Assembly (NCBI GenBank): GCA_039090855.1
Contig: CM077023.1
Span: 79,707,127 to 79,771,126 of the forward strand
Direction: 5' to 3'
Length of the DNA: 64,000 bases
DNA from: Macrothele yani
Lineage: Eukaryota; Arthropoda; Arachnida; Araneae; Macrothelidae
The notes under the pieces were generated by a model that made no database searches, was not told the origin of the DNA, and saw only the letters and a program-made list of their open reading frames with translations. Positions 19,855 through 31,722 of this stretch are shown in pieces. Position 1 is the first letter of the stretch. Each line of letters begins with the position of its first letter. Made by a program: the position numbers and the translations under genes.

Positions 19855-20075
19855 TCTTTTTTTTTTTTTTTTTTTTTTGTCTTTTGGAGGTTTAACAACC
19901 ACCGTCGTGAGCAACTCGATAGGATACAAGCAGTCCCCCATCCCTAATTTAAAGCCATTGGTTTCAGGAAAGCCAAAGAGCCAGTGCCGCACGACAAGCA
20001 CACCATCCATGCCTTAACCCAGGATTCGAACCCGGACCCATCTCATACGAATGGTCAGAGGTCAAGACCGGGTTT
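19855..20075 (-). repeat. SINE-A full-length copy
   Basis: The poly-A tail appears as T(22) at 19859-19878. It is followed by 'ggtttaacaaccaccg', 'aagcagtcccccatcc', 'catgccttaacccagg', the B-box complement 'gattcgaacccgg' and 'cccatctcatacgaatgg'. The head end is truncated or diverged. Confidence 0.8.
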
Positions 20076-20084
20076 CTTGTGGTT

Positions 20085-20230
20085 TGCTACGATTGTTCTT
20101 TCACTCCATTCTCTCTGTCTGCTCTTCATCATTTTCCACGTTTTTAAAAATCTGTAGCTAATAGTTCTTTGTCTGGCGCTCTTTGGCCAAACCTGGCCCT
20201 TGCGCCAATAAAATCCACCAACCAACCAAC
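20085..20230 (-). repeat. unidentified repeat ending in (TTGG)n
   Basis: In minus-strand reading it begins with several TTGG units, then 'attttattggcgcaagggcc' and 'aggtttggccaaagagcgcc'. The tetranucleotide run and the dyad 'ggccaaa' suggest a retroelement end, but no family can be named. The 82-codon minus-strand ORF over it is unlikely to be a gene. Confidence 0.35.
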
Positions 20231-20582
20231 CAATCACTCCATTCTCGGGATATCTGTCTTTAAGAAATGTTTCTTTAAACTCAGCATGACACGCATTTCT
20301 CACGACACTATTTTCGGTAATTGAATTCTTTGCTTTGATAATTTTTCAGTCAGTTTTCTCTAAGCAAAAGTTGTGTTTCCAATTCGTTCGGAATTTATAC
20401 TAAGAGCATCTTTCCTGGTTTAAATAACTGACGATTAACATTTTGTTTCTAAGATCCATTAAAACAGCAATTCCAATACATTTTTTATCATGCATAGTAT
20501 TAATTTCTACTCACCTATTATACAAGTGGTATGCCTGCTTTCTGATAGATTACAATTTAAAAATTAAATCATAATTTTTCGG

Positions 20583-20800
20583 ATTTTGTTTGGGATTTAA
20601 CGACCAACGTGAGCAACTCAATGAGCTATAAGTAGTTGCCTGTGCCTAAGTTTGGGCCATTGGTTCCTGGGAAGAGAGAGAGCCAGTGACGTAAAATAAA
20701 CACCCATCCATGCCTCACCTAGGATTCAAATCCAGACCCATCTCAGACGAATGGCCAGAGGCCAGCGCTTAGACCACTGCGCCACTCGGGGCGGCCAATT
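20583..20800 (-). repeat. SINE-A full-length copy
   Basis: Plus-strand order: 'gggatttaacgaccaacg', 'taagtagttgcctgtgcct', 'catgcctcacctaggattc', 'cccatctcagacgaatgg' and the head 'cttagaccactgcgccac' ending in 'ggggcggcc'. The complete tRNA-like head is present. Confidence 0.85.
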
Positions 20801-20809
20801 TGTCGGATG

Positions 20810-22150
20810 TAGTGCTGTTTCACGGACAAATTTCTCAAACTAAAGATGCAAAGAATATTACACTAGGCAAAAAAAATCTACACTAAAGAAAAAATACTAC
20901 ACTAGACACAACATTGATTTTAAACATCCAGTACTTCAACTGCTCACCTACAGTGGTTGCATAGCAAATGCTCTGCAGGATTTCACCCCTACGTTGTTTC
21001 TTGCACTATTCCAGACAGCAAAATTTATTCATTTTCTTTGTGAAGATGATTTCTAGACACTTTGAAAAAATCGGTGTAATGTTATTTCGTCAAACAACTG
21101 TTTGTGATACTTGGATCAGAGTGTTTACGTATGACATATGACAAAAACCTATTTTCAGTTATAATTCTGTTATTTTTAGCTACATAGTTTGAAACTATGT
21201 GAATAGAGGCACAATTAAGAACATGTATTGAATCATAGAATCGACCCTGTCTGTTTGATATGCTTTACCCATGCAAATGCTGAATGAATATCCTGGTAAA
21301 AGTTGACAGATTTCATTACCATTTCAATATGTATCTATTTATTCGCTGTCATCAGATTATTTCATGGTGCAATTTTATCAATGGGTAATCGAGCATTTGA
21401 CGCGGTTTTTCGTTCTACAATAATCAATTTTATTTATTGTTAGGCGTTAGCACCCCGAAAGCAAATTACATAATACAATAGCATCTTTTAAAATTATGCA
21501 GTAAGGAAGCTAATTTAACCCAATAGGACATGCAGGTACCAGTGAGAAGCGAATTCATTAATGCTCCTTAACATAGTTCTTCGTGCAGGTACCTCATCGC
21601 TACAGCTATATTGTATGAATCAGACGTAATAGTTCAAACAAAAACAAAAAAACAAAAAAAAAAAACGAAAAATTCACAGACACATTTTGCCAAACAAACA
21701 CGGAGAACTTACCTTCAAGCTAAGCTTTGAGTACTGAGACGTGGGAAGCTGCCCTAGTAATGAAGTATTCAGAGGTGTGGAACATCCAAGCCCCTGTTTT
21801 CTAGTTTTTCTGAAAATCAAACTGAAAATATGGCAAAAATAAATATATAAATTTAGAATGGGAAGAAAAGTACGCAAAAAATATTTTTTCTTTATTTTTG
21901 CTGTTTATTTATAAATGAACGTACAGTTGTAACTTCAGATCAACATCGTGCTGTCGAAATTAGCACTTTATTTATCTAATTTGAGCACTTATGAAATATT
22001 GCTTGAATCAGCATTAAAAAAAAATAAAGGAAGAAAAGGAAAAAACCGAAATGGGTCCCATTTTTTTTTTCTTTTTATTCTTTTCCTGTCTACCAAAAAA
22101 GTTATTAGCAACTGTCACGTCCGTGGAGTCTGAATATTGCCACTAAATGT
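20810..22150. other. unannotated AT-rich stretch
   Basis: A/C-rich direct repeats ('ctacacta') lie near 20878-20912 and an A-rich patch at 21640-21666. No gene or RNA is recognised. Confidence 0.45.
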
Positions 22151-22159
22151 AATATCTGA

Positions 22160-22380
22160 TTTCTTCTTTTTATTTCTGGGTTCAGCGAATACCGTGAGGA
22201 AATCTATGGGAAGCAATCACCGTCCCAGATTTAGAGTCACTGGTCCCATGGAAGGGAGAAAACCAGCCAGTAAGACAAACACACCTCCAAGCTTCATCTG
22301 GGACTTGTGCCCAGGATCATTGCAGGCGAAAGGTCCGAAGCCAGCGGTCAGAACACTGCGCCACTGTCGCAGCTACCTAA
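22160..22380 (-). repeat. SINE-A copy, diverged
   Basis: Plus-strand reading shows 'caccgtcccagatttagagt', 'cactggtcccatggaaggga', 'gtaagacaaacacacc' and the head end 'cagaacactgcgccactg'. Confidence 0.7.
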
Positions 22381-22857
22381 AACTAGCGCACGTAGTATTA
22401 AAATTCAGTGGCAATTATCCATTGGCTTAGATGATAAGATCTTCTAGGTCATTTACGAAAACTGGTCTTAAAGTATTGATCCTCAATGACACCAGTATAA
22501 GTACAGTAAAATCAAACAACAGCACAGCTATGCTCCGTTTTCCTTAAACCAATACAACTGCAACAGCTAAAGTATACAACACACCGAAAATTTTGAATTT
22601 CAGTGTAGTATGCCATACTGTTACTTTGTATCACAGTATGTTTATGTGTATAGTAGACAGGACTGCTGAGCAGACGTAAGTATTGCATTGTAATAACGCT
22701 AAAAACACTACATCACAAGAAGAAACAACTGGGTCGTTTAACAAATTAACCACTATAAAATTACAAGGCGTAAAAAGTGTCAGACAAACCTTCGACTCAC
22801 AGTAGACCTTCTCCAATTTAGAACAATTAGCCACAAGGAAGTGTAAGACCAAACACG

Positions 22858-23072
22858 GTATGCCGCCCCGGTGTCTAAGTATTTTGAAGTGCTGGATCTG
22901 ACCATTCGTCCGAGATGGGCCCGAGTTCCAGGGTCAACGAGGCATGGGTAGTGTGTTTGTTCGATAGCTCGGTCCTTTCCCTGGAACCAGTGGTTCTAAA
23001 GTAAGGATGGGTGACTGCTTGTAGCCCTTAGTGTTGCTCATGGGAGTCGTTAACCAATAAAGAAATAAAACG
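22858..23072 (+). repeat. SINE-A copy
   Basis: It starts 'atgccgccccggtg', followed by 'ccattcgtccgagatggg', 'ccctggaaccagtggttct', 'agtaaggatgggtgactgc' and 'gagtcgttaacc' with an A-rich end. The A-box part of the head is rearranged. Confidence 0.75.
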
Positions 23073-23543
23073 GGCTCCCGTATTTTGCTCAGGATTTAGA
23101 TCTAGGCTCAGAAGGACATAAAGCTGTAATGTGCGAGCCCTACACTTCAAAATAACAGATGCGTTTGTTACAATAATGAATTTTACAGTGTTAGTATCGG
23201 TCATGGTAACTAAACTGAGGCGTTTTCTTGCAATTTTAATCATCTTTGCATGTTTCTGTATTCTCCATTTTTCTTTACCCAGAACAATTAAAAAGATACG
23301 AAAAAGTGAAAACTCTTCTTCGTGGATTAACCTCATTCTCATCATTTCTGAAAAGCTGAGGGTAGCTGCAGGCAATATTAGAATTTCACGACTGTGAGCG
23401 AAGCCCAACGAATTTGGATTTAATAATGTTTTGAACATCAAGAGCACTTTTTATTTTACAGTTTATGAATTGTAATTTGTTACCTGACGAAAGAATTATG
23501 GGAAGACGGTCATATTTGCATTGTTGGGCTATATTTGATTTCT

Positions 23544-23545
<2 letters not shown>

Positions 23546-23576
<31 letters not shown>
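23546..23576. repeat. poly-T tract
   Basis: 31 consecutive T, probably the A-tail of a lost minus-strand retroelement. The neighbouring sequence is not recognisable. Confidence 0.9.
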
Positions 23577-23580
<4 letters not shown>

Positions 23581-23734
23581 ACAGGTACAGTGTGTTTGAT
23601 TAAAAACTAAAAACACTACTCCTTCGACGGAAAAAAAAAAGAAATGATGGGGAAGCATTGTTGTTATATTCATTACAATGTTAAAATATGTGACGTCGGG
23701 AAAAATTCCTTTCTTACAAAAAAAAAGTATGTGC

Positions 23735-23995
23735 GCTGTTAAAAATTCTGTGGCAGGTTGCATCAAGAAGTGGTACTACTCTATCTGCACCACTTTCTGA
23801 GAAAATATATACCATTGTGTAGTGCAAACAAAACCAATAACATGGTGGAACTTTGCTTCACGTTATTATGCAACGTTATGGTGCAAGGTTGCACCATGTT
23901 GTTGGTTTTGTGCATCTTTTCTCAGAAAGTGGTGCAGCTAGAGTAGTACCACTTTTTGGTGCATGCAACCCATTATAAAATTTTTAAGCGTGTGT
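23735..23995. mobile_element. foldback MITE, CACTGTTAAAAATT family
   Basis: The arms are inverted over most of their length: 'gaagtggtactactctatct' in the left arm pairs with the right-arm sequence at 23936-23958, and 'caccactttctgagaaaa' with 'ttttctcagaaagtggtg'. The outer ends ('gctgttaaaaatt', 'aatttttaagcg') match the element at 57561-57908. No coding capacity. Confidence 0.7.
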
Positions 23996-23999
23996 GTTA

Positions 24000-26900
24000 A
24001 GAGGATATCATCCTTTGTATTTCAGCAATATTTTATAGCACTTAAAACATTCAAAAACGACATTTATTAATAAAAAGGATCAAATACTTTATGAAAATGG
24101 CTGAAAGTCAATCAGATTTATCTATAAATGCAATTTTAACTCTGCAGTGTCCAAATTTAAGAAATTATATGTATTTTCCAATCCGAAAAAGCTTTTGTTC
24201 TGATAGAGAATGTTTGTGCGGCGGAAAAATAAAATGTTATTTTCGTAAAAGTTTGCTCAATGCTTGAGACAAGAGCCGAAATATTCACCAGAAGTATGTT
24301 GCAAGTTTTCTTTTGGTTTTCCTACTTCAAATAGGCTGAAACGATCCTCTCACCAACTGAAGCAAGTGAAATAAACAATGAGATCCCGTAATGGTTTCGT
24401 ATTCCATTTAAGACTTTCGTATTTCACCTGCCCACATGTACATTGTGTTTCCAAAGAAGTAGATTTCTGATGGCTGCACAGGTATCCGAAGGTTGCAGGA
24501 AAATAGCGAACAAATTTTCATCAGTCATGTTAGCTTTTGTGAATAGCAAATACTCATAGTATGGTAGCCAGTCTCTAGGTGCATACTATGACTGTAGGTT
24601 GGTGATTTGTGGGTAATACCTGGAGATAGTGGTCGAAGTAGTGTAATTTTAAAAATGTTAGGCATATTTAAGCAGTTATGTAGATCTCGGTTTTACTTAG
24701 TATCCATTGCAATGAAAACATAACTCTGGTAGTTTGTATATCGCCCTCCCCCTCTCTCTTTTTTGTAGGACAATAAGCGTTATTCCTTCAACTTTTACAA
24801 ATGAGAGTTTATTTCACTTTGAATAACTTATTCTTTTTCCGGTGAAAGTGCAAATTTTACTTTCTACGTTGAGTCAGCATAATTTTCTTAGTCATCCTTT
24901 TCTGCCACAAGTTTTGTATCCCTTACTTTGTTTCTTTTACGACGTAGCGTATTTTTCATGCTAAAGTGTCGAAGATTATTGTAGTAATATTTATTAATTT
25001 CTTAATACATCACAACAATTCACAAATTGCACCCAAATCATGTCTACTGTCTTTCCTCTTTGAGGCAACTCTCCCTCCTCGTTTTGCAGAACTGTTCTGT
25101 CAAACACTTTTGAAAATCTGCTTCCTATGAGTTTGAAATTACTTTTACTCCATTACAATAATTCAGTGAAAGTATTTACCACGTTTTAAGCAGATTTATG
25201 AAGAAAGCATTAAAAAAATAAATAAAAAAGACACTTTAGAAGGGCAATAACATTCAGAGAGGTTTCCACAGCGAATTAAAAAAAAAAACGAAAATTAAAC
25301 TTTTAACCTTTCATTAACTTTGGCTTGGCGTATGAACTACTTTTTAATGCTTATATTGGCTTTTCCCTATTCACAGGTTATCAAACTCCTATTTTCCAAG
25401 TTTTATGCTTCTATTATCGGTAATTTTTCCTGCAGACTGATTCCCTTTTTTAATTGAGGAAGTGAACACGGTTTGCGTAAGATTTGTCATCTGAAAGTAA
25501 GCAGTGCAAAAGCTTTTTCGGGAAAACTAAGTTTCAAGCAAAGTAAATTCGTTAATTGATACAAGAAAGGAACCCTTCCAAATTTGTTTCATCGTTTAAT
25601 TCCGCCCTCGTGTGGAAGTGTTCCCAGCTGTATGTTTGACTCTTTTGGTTAGCACAACCTAAATTAATTTGGAAAGAATACAAGTGAAGGAGGGGAGAAA
25701 AAGAAAAGGCGTGATACCCATTGGCAAATTTTTATTAAGTAAACAGCATACATATTTTTATCAGTTTAATAATTTCTGATATGTACATATAGATATAAAA
25801 TTAAATTACGCAGAAGATCTAAGCAAGCCTTTTTTCATCGTGCACATTTCAAATACTATCCAGGCTGATTTTATTTTTCTTTGCTTGCAGCTAAAGTCAT
25901 AAGCAGATTCAGAATTCTGTTTTTGAGGTGTATAACTAGGAAAAAATTGTTGCAGAGCAGTTGAAAAAAAATTTCTATCAAAATCAGTCTCGCCTTTTTT
26001 TTTCTGTACTTTCGTTACAGACCAACAGACAATAATCCTTCGCAAAAGTCAAGTACTGCTTTACCAAATTTGTGTCTAGATCTAAACTTCAAGCAGAGCA
26101 GTTCTGAGAATCCCTAAGCCGCATAAAGACAAACGGGTGTTACATCTGATTCTGTTCGATTTCTTTGTGTAATTTATTGAGAAAACGACAAAATGAATTA
26201 AGTGAAATTCTGGTTTGCATTATAATACATGTAAAATGTATCAAGCAAAGTTTTTTACTAATGACCTGTACTGAACACAAAAGATTTAAGGAATTGCAAA
26301 TTAATCTTGGAACCGTATATTAGAACATTGAGTCATTTTAGAAAGGATTTAAGTTTGAAAATTTATTGAACTGCAACTTAAATCGATTTCTGTTTGGTTT
26401 CATTGGAAAGTGTTTTAATTGCAAACATATACTTATTTAACTTTACCAGGAACTTACAAACTCAATACCTTTTTTTACTAGTACCGCTAACTAAGACAAC
26501 AACGATCCGTAAGTTTTAAGATTTAAATGTGCATTTATTGTATTCAGCCTGCTAACATCTGTGGCCAAAATACGCGCTTTATTTGCAGATTTGCTTTTTT
26601 AGTGTGAATCAGTGTAACCAGATACATTGGGATTAAGTCAGTGGGATGCAGCTTTAAAAAAAAAAAAAAAAGTAGAAATTAGCAGATAAGATTCCTGATT
26701 GAAAGATATATTCTGATAAAATCAATGCAGCATCGTATATCATCTCAATCGGAAGGAACACTCAAATTTACTATTTACAGCACTTCAGATTCTGCTATCC
26801 AACATCTAAACACAAATTCAAACCAATACGGATCTAGTTCAATTTTTTTAACAAAATGTTTTTAATGCTGATTTTTATAAAACAATACATATCACTGAAA

Positions 26901-27020
26901 TTAATGTTGGTTCAGGTCAAAATGATTTTAGTGCGAAACGAATGAAATTTTAAATTTTACTTACAGTTGCACTGTAAGAAATATTTACAAACTTACACTT
27001 TATACTAGACAATTCCCAAA
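24000..27020. other. 3 kb without recognisable feature
   Basis: Uniformly AT-rich. It holds short poly-A or T tracts (26656-26671) and small ORFs with no family resemblance. No SINE-A, LINE or transposon piece is evident. It could be intronic or old intergenic sequence. Confidence 0.45.
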
Positions 27021-27024
27021 AGGC

Positions 27025-27210
27025 CTGCCCGATAATCAAATCGTTAGAGGCACAGGTTTCTGATTTGCTGTCCTAATCGGCCTGGGACCCAGATGAGATA
27101 TGAGTGGGGGATCCTGGTCGCAAGGAACCATCGGACACAAATTCGGCAAACCACCTCTCCCCTCTAAAAGCTCCCAAACATTCTGAACATAAGTGAAATG
27201 TCTCTTAAAT
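27025..27210 (+). repeat. possible SINE-D (tRNA-like head)
   Basis: The phrase 'aatcgttagaggcacagg' resembles a tRNA D-arm and A-box, and 'gcctgggacccagatgag' a degraded T-arm and B-box 35 bases on. This is followed by a GC-richer tail ('gtcgcaaggaaccatcggac'). It is a single copy in the window, so the family assignment is tentative. Confidence 0.4.
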
Positions 27211-27286
27211 TCAATAAAAAAATTGCCGATACGAATATCTGTCCTTGTACCTATTTCCTGTACTCTTATTCTTAGAAAGAATCATA

Positions 27287-28438
27287 TCATCATCATTATT
27301 GTCAACCATTATCAATCCACTGCTGGACGAAGGTCTCTCCAAGTTTCTTCCACAACGGTCTGTCTTGTGCTAGTCTCCTCCATGTTACTCCCGCATACTT
27401 TCGAATTTCATCCACCCATCTCACATGTGGTCTTCTTCTGGGTCTTTTCCTGTCCCTTCGAATCCAGTCTAAAATTTCGGCTGTCCATCGATGGTCTGTC
27501 CTTCTGGCAATATGTCCAGCCCATTGCCATTTCAAGGATTTTATTCTGATCATGATGTCTTCCACTCTTGTCATTTTTCTGATCCACGAGTTCCTCTTCT
27601 TATCTCTCCTGGTTACACCAAGCATGCACCTCTCCATGTTGTTTTGAGTTGTCTGCAGCCTTTGTATGTCTCTTTTAGTTAAGGTCCACGTCTCTGCATC
27701 ATACGTAAGCACTGGAAGGATGCATTGATCAAACACTTTTCTTTTAAGACATAATGGCATATTGCTCTTGAAAATTATACTGTTTCTCCCAAAAGCTCTC
27801 CAGGCAAGTTTTATACGCCGATTAATTTCTTCATTAATGTGATCCTCACTTGATATCTGCTGTCCAAGATAAATGTAGGTATTGGTTATCTCCAGCTTTT
27901 CCCCATCAATCGATAAATCTTCAGTTTTTGTAAAAGCATTGTACATCACTTTTGTCTTCTGAAAGTTCATTTCTAATCCCACTTCTTTACTCTTGTCAGC
28001 AAGTTCCTGGGTCATACTCTGCAGCTCTGATGGGGTAGTGCAAAAATGACTACGTCATCAGCAAAACGAAGGTGAGTTAAGTAATCTCCATTAATCTTTA
28101 TCCCTTTGTTTTCCCGGTTCAGTGATTGAAAGACATTTTCCAATGTGGCATTACAGAGTTTGGGAGATATGGTGTCTCCTTGTCTTACTCCCTTGCACTA
28201 TAGATCATATCAACGTACTGAGAGAACTAATTGAAAGAGCGAGGGAATATGAACTGCCATTATGCATAGCTTTTATCGATTATGAAAATCCCTTTGATTC
28301 TGTGAAAGTATCAGCAGTTACAATGGCTTTGAAGTCCTGCGGTATTGAAGATGCTTACATTAATATTATTAATAACATTTATGAAAATGTAAGTGCAAAG
28401 ATTCGGCTATTTGAGAATACAGCCCCCCTCCAAAAAAA
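27287..28438 (-). mobile_element. RTE LINE with 5' inversion (twin-primed)
   Basis: The 3' part (27287-28195) is a minus-strand RTE copy from the (GAT)n tail up to the region encoding 'KGVRQGDT'. The 5' part (28197-28422) is the adjacent upstream piece of the element, inverted: on the plus strand it encodes 'IDHINVLRELIERAREYELP' to 'NVSAKIRLFENTA'. The two breakpoints are nearly contiguous in the element. Flanks carry a probable 13-bp target duplication (agaaagaatcata at 27274-27286; ggaaaggatcata at 28441-28453). The 237-codon minus frame keeps 'FVQQWIDNG'. The first few residues of the plus ORF that crosses the junction are chimeric. Confidence 0.88.
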
Positions 28439-28453
28439 AAGGAAAGGATCATA

Positions 28454-29225
28454 ACAGGCTAATTAGTTACTTAGATGAAAATAAATGCATATCTATCAAT
28501 ACGAATTTCGTTAAAGTAAATTTAGGTAGAAATCTATTCTAAAATTTTAAACACACGAAACTCAGGATTGCTTTTGACTTATTTAAGACATTTAATACTT
28601 TTGATTTATCTAAGTCTTTTATACTGTTAACTTGTCTAAGGCGTTACAAGACCATAATGCACTGCCTGAAAACTTACGTAGTAGTGGTATATGAGGTATA
28701 TATATCACAGAAATTATTTTAGAGTTCCTCGCAAAGCGAATGAAAACCTGAAAATCTGGGAAATCAGGAAATATCTGATTTACGAAGACCTATCAGTAGG
28801 TCAGTTGACAGCGGACAAAATAATCAGAATTGTAACAATGGTAACCAATCCATACAATGAGAACTTACATTATTTGCTAAAGGTAGGGACAGTTATAAAC
28901 TTGTTTATCTTTACTTGTTGAAATCAAGCGTGGAATGTCATATCTGTAAACTTTAAGTAATTGAAATGACTTAACGAAAAAAAAAAAAAAAAAAAAAAGA
29001 AAGAAAAAGAAAAAAAGAGCGGGAAATGCATAAAGACAAGCTTGTGTATTATTTCTAACAGAGTATTTAGAGTTTTTATGTTTCTTGTACTAAATTGCAC
29101 TTTTGTTGATCAAGATGTCCACTTTGACATCGTCCTACCACAGAATAGCAGCTAATACATTTAGATTTGTGAATATTTCCTTGTTTTCGTAAGTGACAGG
29201 GCATTTTCACATGGAACTAAATGTG
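28454..29225. other. unannotated AT-rich stretch
   Basis: An A-rich tract lies at 28977-29016. No gene or repeat family is recognised. Confidence 0.45.
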
Positions 29226-29229
29226 AACG

Positions 29230-29600
29230 ATTCATCGATTAATCGATACGTATAGTTCAGCCAGCGGCCGACAGAGGGCGGAAGAAGACAGTGGCTGCGG
29301 AAGCCAGCCGCTGACGTCATATTCCAGGCGACTGAAGATTTCTTCACAAATGTTAAACAATGAAACTTGGGGGAAAGCTTTGAGTGATGGAGGCTGAGGT
29401 ATTCAGGTGCAGGGAGTGCATAATATCACTGAGGGGTGCATTTTAAGTAAATGCCACTCCTGTTTGGTCGATGGAAAGAGATAACATCCTTTCCCCGCCT
29501 ACCTTCTTATCATCAACCAATTCCCTGTGAGCAAAATAATATTATGTGTCAAAGGCGTGGTTATGCAGCAAAGCGGCGCTGACCTCCCCAACCACAGCGT
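29230..29600. promoter_or_regulatory. GC-richer segment with palindromic sites, possible regulatory DNA
   Basis: The 14-bp perfect palindrome 'atcgattaatcgat' is at 29234-29247, a CRE/ATF-type 'tgacgtca' at 29312-29319, and the block is GC-richer than the kilobases around it. It is not similar to any repeat in the window. A promoter or enhancer role is only an inference; no exon can be shown nearby. Confidence 0.25.
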
Positions 29601-29604
29601 GAGA

Positions 29605-30140
29605 GTTGTGTCAATATATTACTTATTTGAATAACATTCATAAGTACCGTTGGCTTTATGACAGATATCGTCTTGTTCGGATTGAAAAATCTTTAGAACT
29701 TCAAATGCACAGTACATGGATCACGTAGCATGCAGAATTATCGATTAGTGAAGCTGGAATGTACGGATACGGAAACGGTATTTTCCGTTTATTCAGATTC
29801 TTGCTAGATATATTTTTTTTTTTCGTGTGCACAGAATTTCGAACTATTGATTCTTTTATTCATTAGGAAATAAAGTCATCCGCATTTTTTGTGTTACACG
29901 AATTTTTTGTAATGCCTTGAACTAAAATTTCAGGAATTCTGCACTTTGTATGCGAAATGCTTTGTTGGAAAATTTAGAGTTTCTAAAATCTGTCTAATGC
30001 GCTCAGGTCTTCAGTTACGGTTGCACTTTGGGATAATAATTAAATGATACCTAGCAGCACTTTTCTGGAGAACGCATAACGTTATATTTCTTCAAGTTCA
30101 TTCAAAAATTTTAAATGATTACCTGGATTATTTTTGTTGT
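29605..30140. other. unannotated AT-rich stretch
   Basis: Nothing recognisable apart from a short T-run near 29813. Confidence 0.45.
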
Positions 30141-30144
30141 TGTT

Positions 30145-30320
30145 TTGCAGTTAATGATCACCATGATCAACTCTAAGATATATAAGCAGTCCTCCGTTTA
30201 AAATTTAGGGTCACTGGCTCCAGGGAATGGACACAGCCAACGCAACCGACAACTACATTGCTTATGCCCCATCCGGTACTTGACCGCGAGCCCTTTTGGA
30301 GCAACTAGCCAGAAACCTGA
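30145..30320 (-). repeat. SINE-A copy, old
   Basis: Plus-strand order 'gttaatgatcaccatgatca', 'taagcagtcctccg', 'gggtcactggctccaggga', then a strongly diverged head. Confidence 0.6.
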
Positions 30321-30931
30321 AAGAATAGTTTTCTTCTTAAATATACAAATTCATCATGTTTGCATCGTCTCTTATAATGGTAAAACAAAAGGAACTGGAG
30401 GATTTTAAGTTTGCAATTCTTACGTAATTCTTCACAGGGTTTAAACATTTCTTATTTTAGCTTTCTTTCTTATTCAGTTATTTTTTCCACCCAAGAAAAT
30501 CTTATAAGCAGAATTTCTGATTTATATAAATAACCAATACCTTATATGAAGAGATATAATTAGTAGTTTTGTTTCCTACGGGAAATGAGTTTGTAAATAA
30601 ATTTCTGTAAGCACGCGATCGCACTAGAAACGCACATGGAGTGAAGTGATATTAAATACGTTTGTAAAATTCCAGTCTGTTTTTTGTTATTCATGTATGG
30701 CTGAAATGAATCATTACTCTGCGTGTTATACATAGTATGTGCATTTCTGATAAGAAAACAGCACGTTGTATTTCCACATTAAAAAAACAGAGTGCGTAGA
30801 AAAAATAACACTAACAGGGAAATAAAATTTTTAAAACAACAGATGTATACAAAATAAAATGCAAACTGAAACTTGATACTTGAAATTTTTACCAATTTTT
30901 CTTCATAAATGATGTGATCTGAAATAAATAT

Positions 30932-31150
30932 GCCTTTTTTTTTATTTGGGGGTTTAACCACCACCGTGAGCAACTCAGTGGGATATAAGTAGTCGCCCGT
31001 CCCTAATTTAGGGCTAAGGGCTAAAAAAAAATACTAATTTCCAGGGAATTAAGAAAGCCAGTGCCCTTAAGACAAACACACCATCCATACCTCAGCCGGG
31101 ATTCAAACTCGAACCCATCTCGGGAGAATGGCTGCTGAGGCCACTGCGCA
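30932..31150 (-). repeat. SINE-A copy with internal A-run
   Basis: Plus-strand order 'gggggtttaaccaccaccg', 'taagtagtcgcccgtcccta', 'accatccatacctcagccgg' and 'gaacccatctcgggagaatg'. A 'gggctaagggctaaaaaaaa' insertion splits the body near 31010-31030. Confidence 0.8.
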
Positions 31151-31156
31151 CGAGAT

Positions 31157-31204
31157 GGGTCTAAGTAACTTAAATGCTTATAAGCATTTAAGTTGCTTCG
31201 ACCC
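31157..31204. repeat. inverted repeat (hairpin) abutting SINE-A
   Basis: The sequences 'aacttaaatgctt' and 'aagcatttaagtt' form a near-perfect dyad with outer 'gggtc' and 'gaccc' arms, about 22 bp per arm and almost no loop. Confidence 0.8.
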
Positions 31205-31337
31205 ACCAAGGCGGTATATTGACATTACTAAAGCAGATGAATTCTGCAAAATCGAATGTTAACTAAGTCGCTTAGACGCTACCGAGGCGCGATATTGGTC
31301 CAAAGTAGCAGAATTCTGCAAAATCGAATGTTAACGG
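31200..31337. repeat. 72-bp tandem duplication
   Basis: 'gaattctgcaaaatcgaatg' occurs at 31239 and 31311 within two diverged 72-bp units. Confidence 0.85.
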
Positions 31338-31530
31338 AGCAGTATAAAGCACACAAATAACATAAATGAAGAGAAAAATAGAACACATCACTAAACATGA
31401 CATACAAGTCAGTAAACAAAACAAATCTTTTAAATATCGAAAAAAGAATTTTAAATACCAAATGGAAAGGTTTTTGAATAAATAATAAATAAACAAATAA
31501 TGTAACAATAGTACGGTGACAGGGAAATGC

Positions 31531-31722
31531 CGACCCGGTGGCCGAGTGGTCAGTTGCGTAGATTTCTGGCTAGCCGCCTGAGAAGGGCCCTGGTTTGAGC
31601 CCCAGGCGAGGCATGGGCTGTGTCCTCCCCCTCCCTGGAACAAGTGTTCCTAATGTTGGAACTAGTGACTGCTTATTGCTCTTTGACTTGTTCATGGTGG
31701 TCGTTAAACTCTAAAAAAAAAG
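31531..31722 (+). repeat. SINE-A copy with alternative tRNA-like head
   Basis: The body and 3' end ('catggtggtcgttaaactc', A-run, G-run) are SINE-A. The head reads 'cggtggccgagtggtcag', 'gatttctggctagccg', with B-box-like 'tggtttgagcccc'. It differs from the usual 'gtggcgcagtggtctaagcg' head and is shared only with 3150-3302. The following 'ggggggggg' run is unusual. Confidence 0.75.

Noticed and set aside
28122..28454. 110-codon plus-strand ORF
   Set aside because: Its start crosses the inversion junction of a twin-primed LINE, so the ORF is chimeric.
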